Made by a program: the position numbers and the translations under genes | Notes under the pieces: generated by a model | What the model was told of the DNA's origin: nothing | The model's input: the letters and a program-made list of their open reading frames with translations, nothing else | Database searches by the model: none | Part shown: piece after piece, positions 47,944-57,163 of the stretch | Position numbering within the stretch: position 1 is the first letter of the stretch | Layout: each line of letters starts with the position of its first letter | Origin: Thermoanaerobacterium sp. CMT5567-10 | GTDB lineage: Bacteria > Bacillota > Thermoanaerobacteria > Thermoanaerobacterales > Thermoanaerobacteraceae | Direction: 5' to 3' | DNA: 64,000 nt | Assembly: GCF_030534315.2 (NCBI RefSeq) | Contig: NZ_CP130558.2 | Span: forward strand, 1,299,501 to 1,363,500

Positions 47944-48791
47944 CAATAACGAAATACACCATCAAAGAGATGATTAAAAAGCGTGCATTCCTCCTAATTG
48001 CAATACTTACAGTAGGATATCTTTTTATTTATGGCTATGGATTAAGTTTAGCTTTTCATAGCAACAATCAAGTTATAAACAATACGCCAAACATAGCTAA
48101 GATATTACTTGAATCACAGCTTCTCTCAGCAGGGCTTTACTTTTCAAATTTTATAATCGCATTTTTGATAGTACTTACATCTGTAGGTGCTGTGTCAGGC
48201 GATTTGGAAAGTGGTGCTATATATGCCTTACTGTATAAACCTCTAAAGAGGCATGAATACGTGCTTGGCAAATTTATAGGGCTTAGCATAATTATCACTG
48301 TATATAGCACATTGTTGTTTCTTTCAGTAATAGGACTTAATATCGCTTTTGGCACGAAAGTATACTTAGGATTAGGAAACGTCTTCCGTGCATTATTCTT
48401 TTTTGACCTTGGTCCAGTAGTCCTTTTATCATTAGTAGTCGCCTCAAGTTCAATAATGTCAACTGTAAATACAGGTGTTTTAGCTGTCATGACATACGGC
48501 ATCGCAATGATAGGTGGCATTCTCGAACAAATGGGATCATTTTTCACAGATGCAACAAGTCAAGGTCTTTCAAATGTTGGTATTATCACAAGCTTAATTT
48601 TACCTACAGATGTGATATTTAGAAAGATGAATGCAGAGCTTCTCACGCAAAATACAGGCTTAAGCTTTCTTGCACAAGGACCCTTTGGCGGTACTTCACA
48701 GCCAAGTCCTATTATGTTTGTGTACATCGCCTTTTACATTTGCTTCTTGTTGTATTACGGAACAAAGAAATTTGAAAAAAGAGATTTGTGA
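47937..48791 (+). CDS. ABC transporter permease (ABC-2 type)
   Basis: The 284-aa protein has six predicted membrane segments (about 16-36, 65-88, 108-128, 140-165, 172-195 and 255-275) and the ABC-2 hallmark SGAIYALLYKPLKRHEYVLGKFIG. It should pair with the ATPase to export or flip a lipid or peptide. Its start overlaps the ATPase stop. A stem-loop and then a paralogue of the anti-sigma outer domain follow. Confidence 0.9.
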   Translation: MLTITKYTIKEMIKKRAFLLIAILTVGYLFIYGYGLSLAFHSNNQVINNTPNIAKILLESQLLSAGLYFSNFIIAFLIVLTSVGAVSGDLESGAIYALLYKPLKRHEYVLGKFIGLSIIITVYSTLLFLSVIGLNIAFGTKVYLGLGNVFRALFFFDLGPVVLLSLVVASSSIMSTVNTGVLAVMTYGIAMIGGILEQMGSFFTDATSQGLSNVGIITSLILPTDVIFRKMNAELLTQNTGLSFLAQGPFGGTSQPSPIMFVYIAFYICFLLYYGTKKFEKRDL

Positions 48792-48832
48792 TAGTCACCT
48801 GATTACATCATTTATGAAGTTTTTTAATAGTG

Positions 48833-48872
48833 CTGGCAGATAAAAAATAATAAGATATTTCTTATCTGCCAG
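48833..48872 (+). other. Stem-loop between the permease gene and the sensor-domain paralogue
   Basis: CTGGCAGATAA / TTATCTGCCAG, an 11-bp stem with an AT-rich loop and no T tract. It may set the expression ratio of the downstream gene. Confidence 0.6.
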
Positions 48873-48903
48873 TATCATCGATAAATAGAAAGGAAATTAA
48901 GTT

Positions 48904-49830
48904 ATGATTAAAAAACATACAACTGTATTAATAGGTATAGGATTTGCTGTTGTTATAGCATTGTTGGCCATATTGCCAAATACGGGTAATTTTTTAAACA
49001 ATTTAAGGACATATGATCACCGGACTGATTACATATCACCTGACTATTTTGATAAAATAATGTTGCAATTATCTGAAGTTGGAAATAAATATATTGATCT
49101 CAAACAATTAGGGCATTTAAAGATAAATAGAAATGATAAAGAAGAAAAATATGAGTATAAGCTAAACGATTTATACAAGCTCAAATCTGACGTAAATTAT
49201 AATTTCAAACTACCACAGGGAAATAACATTCTGAGCGATCTTAATAAGGCAGAAAGTAGCATTTATGGAAATCAAATGATCGAATTTAATTTAAATATAG
49301 ATGCTATTAATAAACTTATAAAATCATATAAAAGCAATAATGTATTCCCAGAAAACTTAAAAGGTAAAAACTTCAGAATAGATTTCTATAAAATAGTATA
49401 TATTCACATGGATAATAGTAATGAATATAGTTTTCCGGGTTCAATAACTTTTAGCCTTGAAATTAGAAAAATTCCAAAAATAGACATTCCAGATGGAATT
49501 GATAAAATCAAAGTTAAATGCGCTGTATCAAGTTTGCCTTTTTTACCGTATTATTTAAAAAGCCAAATCGCAGGTACAATAGATCTAAAAAATTTATTAG
49601 ACATACCAGAATCAGCAAAAAGAGAAAAACTGGATTACACCACAATTAATAAAAATAAAGGTATTATAGTGTCGTACTATTTAAAAGATGCAAATGCTTT
49701 AAATAAAGACAAAGAAAAAAGCGTGAAATATCTCCAAATAGTCTGGATAGAAGATGATATTATATACCAAATGGAAGCAGCAGGTATTTCAGAAGAGCAA
49801 TTATTAAAAATAGCAGAATCAATGAAGTAA
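48904..49830 (+). CDS. Membrane-anchored paralogue of the anti-sigma outer domain
   Basis: The 308-aa protein has one N-terminal membrane segment (about 8-25) and an outer domain similar to that of the anti-sigma factor (YIDLKQLG, DVNYNFKLPQG, FNLNIDAINKLI, EEQLLKIAESMK against the corresponding parts). The zinc finger that binds sigma is missing. It could compete for the signal, act as a co-sensor or be a target of the operon. The ribosome site is GAAAGGA. Its last 12 bases overlap the converging UbiA gene. Confidence 0.75.
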   Translation: MIKKHTTVLIGIGFAVVIALLAILPNTGNFLNNLRTYDHRTDYISPDYFDKIMLQLSEVGNKYIDLKQLGHLKINRNDKEEKYEYKLNDLYKLKSDVNYNFKLPQGNNILSDLNKAESSIYGNQMIEFNLNIDAINKLIKSYKSNNVFPENLKGKNFRIDFYKIVYIHMDNSNEYSFPGSITFSLEIRKIPKIDIPDGIDKIKVKCAVSSLPFLPYYLKSQIAGTIDLKNLLDIPESAKREKLDYTTINKNKGIIVSYYLKDANALNKDKEKSVKYLQIVWIEDDIIYQMEAAGISEEQLLKIAESMK

Positions 49831-50763
49831 TCCCAGCCCTATTGTAATTATCTCTGCAACATTCATAATCAAAAAGTTTTTGACAGACAGTGGAAATGTA
49901 TCTTTCTTTGTCTGGACTTTGTAAAATTTTCTTATGTTTTTATTTACAGGCACAAATGTCAACAATACAATAAGCGCCAATAAAGGCAGTACCTTCAAAA
50001 TCACAAGAACCACAATGTCAATGTATGAAATATAGTATAGTGCCTTAAACAATTTTAGGGCTTTTTCTTTTCCTATGTAAATAGGCAGTGTGTAACGCCT
50101 GTTTTCTAAATCATCTTCTATGTCGCATATATTGTTTGCCAGCATGATACTGGCAATCCCCATTATCGCCGGTAACGATATGAAGAAAATTTTTAGTACA
50201 ACAAATACATCAAACCATGCATTGAAAATGCCATCGCTATATGTAATATATGCTATATTCTTGTCGTAAACGTGGATGAAAACAGATAAAAATACAATTA
50301 CAAAGCCCATAAAAAAACCCGAAAAGATCTCTCCCAGTGGCATCCTGGATATAGGTATAGGTCCAAATGAATACAAAATCCCAACTGCAAATGACATCAT
50401 TCCGATTAGAAGTACTACTAAATTTGTACGCAAATACAGTATAAATTCTGAAGCAGATGCTATAAAAAGAAGTATTATTATAGTAATTAAAACAGTTGAC
50501 TCAGATAAATTATACCTTACAATTGCATTGTGTTTTTCATAATTATACCCATGCGTCCTATTTGCTTTTTTATAATCCATATAATTATTAATTGCGGTAG
50601 TAACCATATCAAATGATAGCAGCGATATAAACATAAATAAAAAATTAACAGCTTTGAATTCGTGAAAAGCGTATAATGCATACACAGTTCCAAGCATAAA
50701 CGGTGTTACACTGGCAGCTTTCGTCTGTATCTCCACCAATTTTAAAAAGCTTTTTACAGTCAT
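49819..50763 (-). CDS. UbiA-family prenyltransferase (MenA-like)
   Basis: The 314-aa polytopic protein has the two Asp-rich motifs of the UbiA superfamily: NNYMDYKK (about 80) and NNICDIEDDLENRRYTLP (about 210). About eight to nine membrane segments are predicted. It resembles 1,4-dihydroxy-2-naphthoate polyprenyltransferase. No other menaquinone gene is in the window and many relatives are fermentative anaerobes, so the acceptor is uncertain. GGAGGAATACGG precedes the ATG. Confidence 0.8.
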   Translation of the reverse strand: MTVKSFLKLVEIQTKAASVTPFMLGTVYALYAFHEFKAVNFLFMFISLLSFDMVTTAINNYMDYKKANRTHGYNYEKHNAIVRYNLSESTVLITIIILLFIASASEFILYLRTNLVVLLIGMMSFAVGILYSFGPIPISRMPLGEIFSGFFMGFVIVFLSVFIHVYDKNIAYITYSDGIFNAWFDVFVVLKIFFISLPAIMGIASIMLANNICDIEDDLENRRYTLPIYIGKEKALKLFKALYYISYIDIVVLVILKVLPLLALIVLLTFVPVNKNIRKFYKVQTKKDTFPLSVKNFLIMNVAEIITIGLGLLH

Positions 50764-50817
50764 AGATTTCCGTATTCCTCCTTTTTCTTATGATTTTATT
50801 TTAACATCAAATTGAAA

Positions 50818-51234
50818 TTAGTAAAACATAGATGATTTATTTAATTTTTTTAACCCATCTATGCAATAACCATATTCTCTCCAAGTGCAATTACAGCATA
50901 TATCATCCATAGCCTCTTCTGTCATCAATAATTTTATCCTAGCTTTAATGTCGTGATATTTCATCGATGTGCCAGATTTTATGTTGAGTATATTAAGTAC
51001 AGCATTATCCATCTCCCTAATGCTATCTTTATGATGCTCATTTTTGCACACACCAAAAAAATTATGAGGACATTTTTCGCAGATGTTATCCACACTATCC
51101 ACAAGCTTTATCAACACATCATCATCGTTTTTAAGCTTTTTCACGATTTTATCCATGTTTTTGATAAATTCCTCATTATATCCTAAGCCTTTAAAACCTA
51201 ACATGCACAAAAGGTGATGTCCTCTTATAATCAT
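50818..51234 (-). CDS. DUF1284 family protein
   Basis: The 138-aa protein starts with the family motif IIRGHHLLCMLGFKGLGY and has CEKCPHNFFGVCK and CCNCTWREYGYC, a set of eight or more Cys suited to an iron-sulfur cluster or zinc. DUF1284 proteins are found mainly in anaerobes and are thought to bind iron and sulfur; the reaction is unknown. It lies 54 bases before the UbiA gene on the same strand. Confidence 0.9.
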   Translation of the reverse strand: MIIRGHHLLCMLGFKGLGYNEEFIKNMDKIVKKLKNDDDVLIKLVDSVDNICEKCPHNFFGVCKNEHHKDSIREMDNAVLNILNIKSGTSMKYHDIKARIKLLMTEEAMDDICCNCTWREYGYCIDGLKKLNKSSMFY

Positions 51235-51305
51235 GTAAAAACCCCCTTAAATTTGCATAATAAAATAATACACAATGATTATACTACATATTAAGGAGTG
51301 ATGTT

Positions 51306-51467
51306 ATGATAAGGAAAAGCAAGAAATACTATAAAGAACCTATTGAAAAGCATGAAACTGCTGCATGGGCGAATATTAAAGAAAAAGCAAGTAAGGCAAA
51401 AGTCCCAATTCCAAATGAAATAGAAGTCATAAATGCTAAAGAATGGGTTGACGAAAACGAAAAGTAA
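51306..51467 (+). CDS. DUF3787-type small spore-surface protein
   Basis: A 53-aa protein starting MIRKSKKYYKEPIEKHETAA with the conserved ETAAWANI, VPIPNE and AKEWVDENEK blocks of the DUF3787 / CDIF630_02480-type spore surface family of clostridia. The ATG at 51306 follows TTAAGGAGTG. A strong terminator comes two bases after the stop. The spore location is taken from the family; nothing local shows it. Confidence 0.75.
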   Translation: MIRKSKKYYKEPIEKHETAAWANIKEKASKAKVPIPNEIEVINAKEWVDENEK

Positions 51468-51468
51468 A

Positions 51469-51498
51469 AGTATGGCCTCGTTGATTCGAGGCCATACT
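51469..51498. terminator. Bidirectional terminator between the spore protein gene and nifJ
   Basis: A 12-bp perfect stem AGTATGGCCTCG / CGAGGCCATACT with T runs on both sides. Confidence 0.95.
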
Positions 51499-51500
51499 TT

Positions 51501-54500
51501 TTAAAGTTCTGAAAGTGCTTTGTACATTTCATAACGTTCTTTCGCGTTTTTTGAAGACTCATCAAACAGCTTTTGTGCTTTATCCGGGAAAAGCGTCTCC
51601 AATGATGAATACCTTATTTCTCCTTTTAAGAAGTCTATGTAAGACGCTGTCGGTTCTTTAGAATCTAATATGAATGGATTTTTGCCTTCAGCTTTAAGCT
51701 CTGGATTGTACCTATAAAGATGCCAGTACCCTGCTTCAACAGCTTTCTTCTCCTCTGCGATACTTGTACCCATCCCTGACTTTATTCCGTGATTTATGCA
51801 CGGAGAGTAGGCGATTATAAGAGAAGGTCCTTTGTATTTCTCAGCTTCTGCAATCGCCCTTACTGTGTGGTTCATGTTAGCACCTAATGCTATTTGTGCT
51901 ACATAAACATATCCATAACTCATTGCCATAAGGCCTAAGTCTTTTTTCCTTGTCTCTTTACCAGATGCTGCAAATTTGGCTATAGCTGCCGTTGGCGTTG
52001 ATTTTGACGACTGACCGCCGGTGTTGGAGTAAACTTCGGTATCTAGCACAAGCACATTTACATCTTCCCCTGATGCCAAAACATGGTCTAATCCTCCAAA
52101 TCCTATATCATACGCCCATCCATCACCACCTATTATCCAATGTGATTTCTTGACAAGATAATCTTTTAATCTGTAGATTTCCTGTACTATTTTATTCGCC
52201 TTTAAATTTTCGCTGCTAATTATATTTATGATTTTGCTTGATGCAATTTGCGATGCTTCTCCATCTTCTTTGTTATTTAGCCATTCTACAAATGCATTCT
52301 TTAATTCGTCAGGAATCTGAGTATTTAACGCTTGGCCGATTAAATCTTCAAGCCTTTGCCTTATCTTTTTATTTGCAAGATATATTCCATATCCATATTC
52401 TGCATTATCTTCAAACAATGAGTTTGCCCATGCAGGGCCTTTACCTGAATTATTGGTAGTGTACGGCACCGATGGTGCACTGGCACCATATATGGAAGAA
52501 CAACCTGTGGCATTGGCAATTATCATTCTATCTCCAAATAATTGTGTCAGTAGCTTAATGTACGGCGTCTCGCCGCATCCTGGGCATGCTCCGTTAAATT
52601 CAAAGAGAGGCTTAGAAAACTGGCTTCCTTTCAAAGTCGTCTTTTCCATAATGTTGTCTTTTGGCTTGATTTTAACAGCATACTCCCAATTATCAGCCTG
52701 ACTCTCTATTTCTCCTTCCGCAGGCATCATTACAAGAGCTTTTCCCGGTGCCGGACATACATCTGCACAGTTGCCACAACCTGTACAGTCTAGTGGGCTT
52801 ACCTGTATGCGGTATTGAAATGCCTCAAGACCTCTGCCTACCGCTTTTTTTGTTTCAAATGTCATTGGTGCATTTTTAACTTCTTCATCATTTAACAAAA
52901 ATGGCCTTATTACAGCGTGTGGACATACAAATGAACATTGGTTACACTGTATGCATTTTTCTATTTGCCATTGAGGAATCATTACAGCTATGCCACGCTT
53001 CTCATACGCAGTAGTGCCTAATGGGAATGTTCCATCTTCCATGCCGGAAAAAACACTTACAGGCAGATCATCACCTTCATTTTTAGCCATAGGTCTTTGT
53101 ATCTTTGTCAAAAATTCAGGTTCATCTTTGGCAAAATCCTCATCTTCTACGGCATTTACCCATGAAGCAGAAACATTTACTTTTTTCAATGATTCTAAGC
53201 TTCTGTCAACTGCCTTAATATTCATGTCGACTATGTTTTGCCCCTTTTTGCCGTATGTCTTTTGTATAGATTCTTTCAAGTATTTTATGGCATTTTCAAA
53301 TGGAATTATATTAATAAGCCTGAAAAATGCTGTCTGCATTATCATGTTTATCCTGCCACCAAGGCCTACTTCTCTAGCAATAGATATTGCGTCAATTGTA
53401 TAGAAATTTATCTTATTTCTTGCAATGTACCTTTTCATAGATGCAGGAAGTTTTTCGTCAAGTTCTACTTCACTCCACGGGCAGTTTAAGACAAAAGTCC
53501 CACCATTCTTTAATCCTTTTAGCAGATCATAATTGTAAATAAAAGACTTGTTATGGCATGCTATATAATCGGCATGATACACAAGATAGCTGGATTTTAT
53601 AGGTTTTTGGCCAAATCTCAAATGGGATATGGTAGTTCCTCCAGATTTTTTGCTGTCATACTGAAAATATCCTTGTACATAAAGATTTGTATTATCACCG
53701 ATTATCTTTATGGCAGACTTATTTGCACCCACAGTTCCATCAGATCCTAAGCCAAAAAATTTGCAACTTATAGTACCCTGTGGTACTGTTTCAATTGATT
53801 TGCCAGTTTCTAATGATGTCATAGTCACATCATCTTTTATACCTATTGTAAATCTATTAATTGGATTGTATTTTTTGAGATTATCATATACTGCTACAAT
53901 TTGTGATGGCGTCGTATCTTTTGAACCCAAACCATACCTGCCACCTACAATCAAAGGCTTATCTTGTTTATCAAAAAATGCTTTTACTACATCAAGATAT
54001 AAAGGCTCACCGATAGAACCAGGCTCTTTCGTCCTGTCCAATACTGCAATTCTTTTCACTGTATGTGGAATAACTTTCATGAAATATTTCTCTGAAAAAG
54101 GCCTATATAGGCGTACTTTAATTAGTCCAACTTTTTCACCTAATCCCAAAAGATAATCTATCGTCTCTTCGATTGTCTCACACACGGAACCCATTGCAAC
54201 TATCACATATTCAGCATCTTTTGCACCATAGTAATCAAACAAATGATACTCTCTACCTGTCAGCTCCTTTATTTTCTCCATATATAAAGCAACCACATCT
54301 GGTACCTTTTCATAAAACTTATTTGATGCTTCCCTTCCTTGAAAGTATATATCAGGATTCTGGGCAGTCCCTCTGACTACTGGATGTTCTGAATTTAGTG
54401 CCCTATTTCTGAATTCATTTATTGCATTGTAATCTACAATTTTCTTTAAATCCTCATAATCTATTACTTCAATCTTTTTTATCTCATGTGACGTCCTAAA

Positions 54501-55019
54501 ACCGTCAAAGAAGTGCAAAAATGGTACTCTTGACTTTATTGCGCTAAGATGTGCAATGCAGCCTAAGTCCATGACTTCTTGAACACTATTTGATGCAAGA
54601 AGAGCAAAACCGGTTTGCCTGCAGGCCATCACATCCTGATGGTCTCCGAATATGGATAGTGCATGTGCAGCAACCGCACGGGCACTTACGTGAAAAACAC
54701 CAGGAAGAAGTTCACCCGCAATTTTGTACATGTTAGGTATCATAAGGAGAAGGCCCTGTGATGCCGTATATGTAGTCGTCAAAGCACCTCCTTGAAGTGA
54801 TCCATGTACTGCGCCTGCAGCACCCGCTTCTGATTGCATCTCTACCACTTTGACAGTATCGCCAAAGATATTTTTTTTGCCATGTGCAGCCCATTCGTCA
54901 ACACTTTCTGCCATGGGAGATGACGGAGTAATCGGGTATATGGCGGCGACCTCTGTAAAAGCGTACGATGCATACGCTGCGGCAGTATTTCCATCCATAG
55001 ATTTCATTTCCACAGTCAT
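51501..55019 (-). CDS. nifJ: Pyruvate:ferredoxin (flavodoxin) oxidoreductase
   Basis: Converts pyruvate and CoA to acetyl-CoA and CO2, reducing ferredoxin; the central fermentative enzyme of these anaerobes. The 1172-aa single-chain protein has the usual domain order: pyruvate-binding I (YPITPSSPMAE), II, a TPP-related domain III, gamma-like (FFGLGSDGTVGANKSA), an intermediate ferredoxin domain with CIQCNQCSFVCP and CTGCGNCADVCP, and the TPP domain (GDGWAYDIGFGGLDHVLA and CPGCGETPY). Length and order match NifJ/Por. It has its own promoter region of about 150 bases, and its gene is isolated. Confidence 0.98.
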   Translation of the reverse strand: MTVEMKSMDGNTAAAYASYAFTEVAAIYPITPSSPMAESVDEWAAHGKKNIFGDTVKVVEMQSEAGAAGAVHGSLQGGALTTTYTASQGLLLMIPNMYKIAGELLPGVFHVSARAVAAHALSIFGDHQDVMACRQTGFALLASNSVQEVMDLGCIAHLSAIKSRVPFLHFFDGFRTSHEIKKIEVIDYEDLKKIVDYNAINEFRNRALNSEHPVVRGTAQNPDIYFQGREASNKFYEKVPDVVALYMEKIKELTGREYHLFDYYGAKDAEYVIVAMGSVCETIEETIDYLLGLGEKVGLIKVRLYRPFSEKYFMKVIPHTVKRIAVLDRTKEPGSIGEPLYLDVVKAFFDKQDKPLIVGGRYGLGSKDTTPSQIVAVYDNLKKYNPINRFTIGIKDDVTMTSLETGKSIETVPQGTISCKFFGLGSDGTVGANKSAIKIIGDNTNLYVQGYFQYDSKKSGGTTISHLRFGQKPIKSSYLVYHADYIACHNKSFIYNYDLLKGLKNGGTFVLNCPWSEVELDEKLPASMKRYIARNKINFYTIDAISIAREVGLGGRINMIMQTAFFRLINIIPFENAIKYLKESIQKTYGKKGQNIVDMNIKAVDRSLESLKKVNVSASWVNAVEDEDFAKDEPEFLTKIQRPMAKNEGDDLPVSVFSGMEDGTFPLGTTAYEKRGIAVMIPQWQIEKCIQCNQCSFVCPHAVIRPFLLNDEEVKNAPMTFETKKAVGRGLEAFQYRIQVSPLDCTGCGNCADVCPAPGKALVMMPAEGEIESQADNWEYAVKIKPKDNIMEKTTLKGSQFSKPLFEFNGACPGCGETPYIKLLTQLFGDRMIIANATGCSSIYGASAPSVPYTTNNSGKGPAWANSLFEDNAEYGYGIYLANKKIRQRLEDLIGQALNTQIPDELKNAFVEWLNNKEDGEASQIASSKIINIISSENLKANKIVQEIYRLKDYLVKKSHWIIGGDGWAYDIGFGGLDHVLASGEDVNVLVLDTEVYSNTGGQSSKSTPTAAIAKFAASGKETRKKDLGLMAMSYGYVYVAQIALGANMNHTVRAIAEAEKYKGPSLIIAYSPCINHGIKSGMGTSIAEEKKAVEAGYWHLYRYNPELKAEGKNPFILDSKEPTASYIDFLKGEIRYSSLETLFPDKAQKLFDESSKNAKERYEMYKALSEL

Positions 55020-55172
55020 AAACTTAACCCTCCTCTTTCAAATAAAACAATATTGAATTTTGCTAAAATTAGTATTTCATAAAAAATGATTATCATACAC
55101 ATTAGTGACAAAAACAGTCTCGATATAGCAAAATAAAATTGTGGATAAAACAAAAACACGCCAAAGGAACAT

Positions 55173-55292
55173 ATGGATATTGCAAATCTGAAGGTAGAAC
55201 AAGCTCCAGCAGCATACGATTTATCTAATATGATGCGTCATGGAATTTGCATTGTTCTTAATCGCCGTATTAAGATTCAGAAAGAGGCTTGA
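55173..55292 (+). pseudogene. Possible remnant of a zinc-type alcohol dehydrogenase C terminus
   Basis: A 39-codon frame with AAAGGA upstream, containing QAPAAYDLSNMM and ICIVLNR. This recalls the xxAPEAYDLFxxRxxxCIKVVL end of medium-chain zinc dehydrogenases, but too little remains to be sure. It lies in the 464 bases between nifJ and uraA that otherwise hold only the uraA leader, so I treat it as a fragment. Confidence 0.3.
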
Positions 55293-55322
55293 CTAAGCCA
55301 ATTGCATTTTAAAATTTAGATA

Positions 55323-55456
55323 TAGACATTCTTGCTTTCGTATGTTATAATTTTTGTAGTTTAATAAGACCCTTTAAAATTAGTCCAGTGAGGCTAAAAA
55401 GGAGGAACGATATTTCTGCATATCTATATGTTTGTCCTCCTTGAGAGGGTTTTTTT
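55323..55456 (+). promoter_or_regulatory. Promoter and PyrR-dependent attenuator of uraA
   Basis: TAGACA (55323-55328) and TATAAT (55346-55351) are 17 bp apart. The leader has the PyrR-binding loop pattern AGTCCAGTGAGGCT (about 55382-55395) after ACCCTTTAAAATT, then a terminator stem AAGGAGG / CCTCCTT (55399-55405 and 55436-55442) and a T run (55450-55456). UMP-bound PyrR would stabilise the anti-antiterminator and stop transcription. Confidence 0.85.
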
Positions 55457-55483
55457 ATGCCAAAAATTAAAGGAGGAATCGTC

Positions 55484-56761
55484 ATGAAGAACAAATTTTA
55501 CGGTATACAAGATGTACCGCCTATCAATGAAGCTGTCCCGCTGTCATTTCAGCATGTTTTTGCAATGTTTGGCGCAACAATACTGGTACCGCTTTTGACA
55601 GGATTAGACCCTGCCGTAACATTATTTACATCAGGTCTTGGCACATTAATATTTCACTTAATGACAAAAGGAAAAGTTCCTGCATACTTAGGTTCATCAT
55701 TTGCATTTATCGCTCCTATAATAGCGGCAACAAAAGCTTTTGGCGTAAGAGGAGCTTTCACCGGCATGATAGCTGCAGGGCTTGTGTACGTGGCAGTTTT
55801 CATAATAATAAGTATAACCGGTATTGATTGGATTGAAAGGATTCTTCCATCTGTAGTAGTAGGTCCTGTTGTAATGATCATAGGCTTGAGTTTAGCACCG
55901 ACTGCAATACAAGAAGCACAAAAAGATTTGCCTACAGCTTTAGTTACAGCCGCACTTGTAATAATCTTCAGCATGTTTGGAAAAGGATTCATGAAAGTTA
56001 TACCAATTTTATTAGGAACCATCGGTGGTTATATCTTTGCCATATTCAGAGGTCTTGTAGATTTTTCTCCCGTCTTAAAGGCATCGTGGATTGCTGTACC
56101 AAAATTCTCATTCCTTATTGGTCATTCACCTGTGCTTGCATGGGGTGCTGTAACATTAATTGCACCTTTAGCATTAGTGGCAATAATCGAAGATCTAGGT
56201 CACGTCCTTGTAATAGGAAATATAGTTAATAAAGACTTGATAAAAGATCCAGGTTTTCATAGAGTAATGCTGGGAAATGGCTTAGCAACATCGATAGCCG
56301 CACTGTTTGGCGGTCCACCAAGCACGACGTATGGTGAAAATATTGGTGTCTTAGCTATGACAAAAGTATATAGCTCAAGAGTCATAGAAGGTGCCGCTGT
56401 CATAGCAATACTTTTAAGCTTTATCCAAAAGATAGGAGCACTTATACAGGTTATACCACAAGCAGTAATGGGTGGTGTCACAATAATCCTATTTGGAATG
56501 ATAGCAGCCGCAGGTATCAGGACATTAGTAGAAAATAAGGTTGATTTTTCTGACAGCAGAAATTTGATTATAACATCAGTAATCTTGACTCTTGGTGTTG
56601 GCGGTATCAAAATAGGAACAGGTAATTTCGTGTTTGAAGGTGTTGGTCCTGCAACACTAGCAGGCATAATCCTAAATTTGGTGCTTCCTAAAGTTAAAAT
56701 AGCAAAGCCTAAAGAAGAAAAGTCGAAAACAAATAATGACAGCGTTATAACTGAAGTATAA
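55484..56761 (+). CDS. uraA: Uracil permease
   Basis: Uracil/proton symporter of the NAT/NCS2 family. The 425-aa protein has about 14 membrane segments, with the family start IPPIxEAVPLSFQHVFAMFGATILVPLLTGL-like region, GSSFAFIAP, ALVAIIEDLGHVLVIGNI and the family motif GGPPSTTYGENIGVLAMTKVYS in part. The ATG at 55484 is 7 nt from AAAGGAGG; an upstream start would run into the terminator T run. Transcription is controlled by the PyrR attenuator just before it. Confidence 0.95.
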   Translation: MKNKFYGIQDVPPINEAVPLSFQHVFAMFGATILVPLLTGLDPAVTLFTSGLGTLIFHLMTKGKVPAYLGSSFAFIAPIIAATKAFGVRGAFTGMIAAGLVYVAVFIIISITGIDWIERILPSVVVGPVVMIIGLSLAPTAIQEAQKDLPTALVTAALVIIFSMFGKGFMKVIPILLGTIGGYIFAIFRGLVDFSPVLKASWIAVPKFSFLIGHSPVLAWGAVTLIAPLALVAIIEDLGHVLVIGNIVNKDLIKDPGFHRVMLGNGLATSIAALFGGPPSTTYGENIGVLAMTKVYSSRVIEGAAVIAILLSFIQKIGALIQVIPQAVMGGVTIILFGMIAAAGIRTLVENKVDFSDSRNLIITSVILTLGVGGIKIGTGNFVFEGVGPATLAGIILNLVLPKVKIAKPKEEKSKTNNDSVITEV

Positions 56762-56768
56762 AAAAAAA

Positions 56769-56806
56769 GAGAAGTGTGATTAGGCAATCTATCGCACTTC
56801 TTTTTT
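56769..56806. terminator. Terminator between uraA and the holin gene
   Basis: GAAGTGTG / CGCACTTC stem followed by a T run on the plus strand and A-rich sequence before it, serving both converging genes. Confidence 0.8.
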
Positions 56807-56823
56807 ATCTAAATTCATTAAAT

Positions 56824-57159
56824 TTATAGCTTTTTACTCATGCTATTAAGTCCTTTTATATTTAATACGTAGTTCATCTCAAATACAGCCGCTTCTATCA
56901 ATTTGTCTATTTCTTCATCCGTCAGCTTGTTTCCTATTATTTTCTTTATTAGGTTTACCGCTTCTGCCTTTTTATCTGCGCCATTTCCTGCACCAAATTC
57001 CTGCTCTACTCCCCTTACAATCATCTTTGCAATTTCAAAATACCTTTTTGTCTTTTCAGTGCCTATCTTTGAATACAAGAAATTTATGACATAGCCCAAT
57101 GTCACAAGTATCACAAGCTGCAGCCCTGCAGTCAATATTGTCATAATAAGATCCCTCAT
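56824..57159 (-). CDS. Phage holin, LLH family
   Basis: The 111-aa protein has one N-terminal membrane segment (about 8-28) and a soluble tail, IAKMIVRGVEQEFGAGNGADKKAEAV then LTDEEIDKLIEAAVFEMN, as in LLH-type (Phage_holin_6_1) holins. In phages it forms membrane lesions that let a lysin reach the wall. It is four bases after an amidase gene, but no other phage gene is nearby, so the pair may be domesticated or a remnant. Confidence 0.75.
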   Translation of the reverse strand: MRDLIMTILTAGLQLVILVTLGYVINFLYSKIGTEKTKRYFEIAKMIVRGVEQEFGAGNGADKKAEAVNLIKKIIGNKLTDEEIDKLIEAAVFEMNYVLNIKGLNSMSKKL

Positions 57160-57163
57160 TTTC

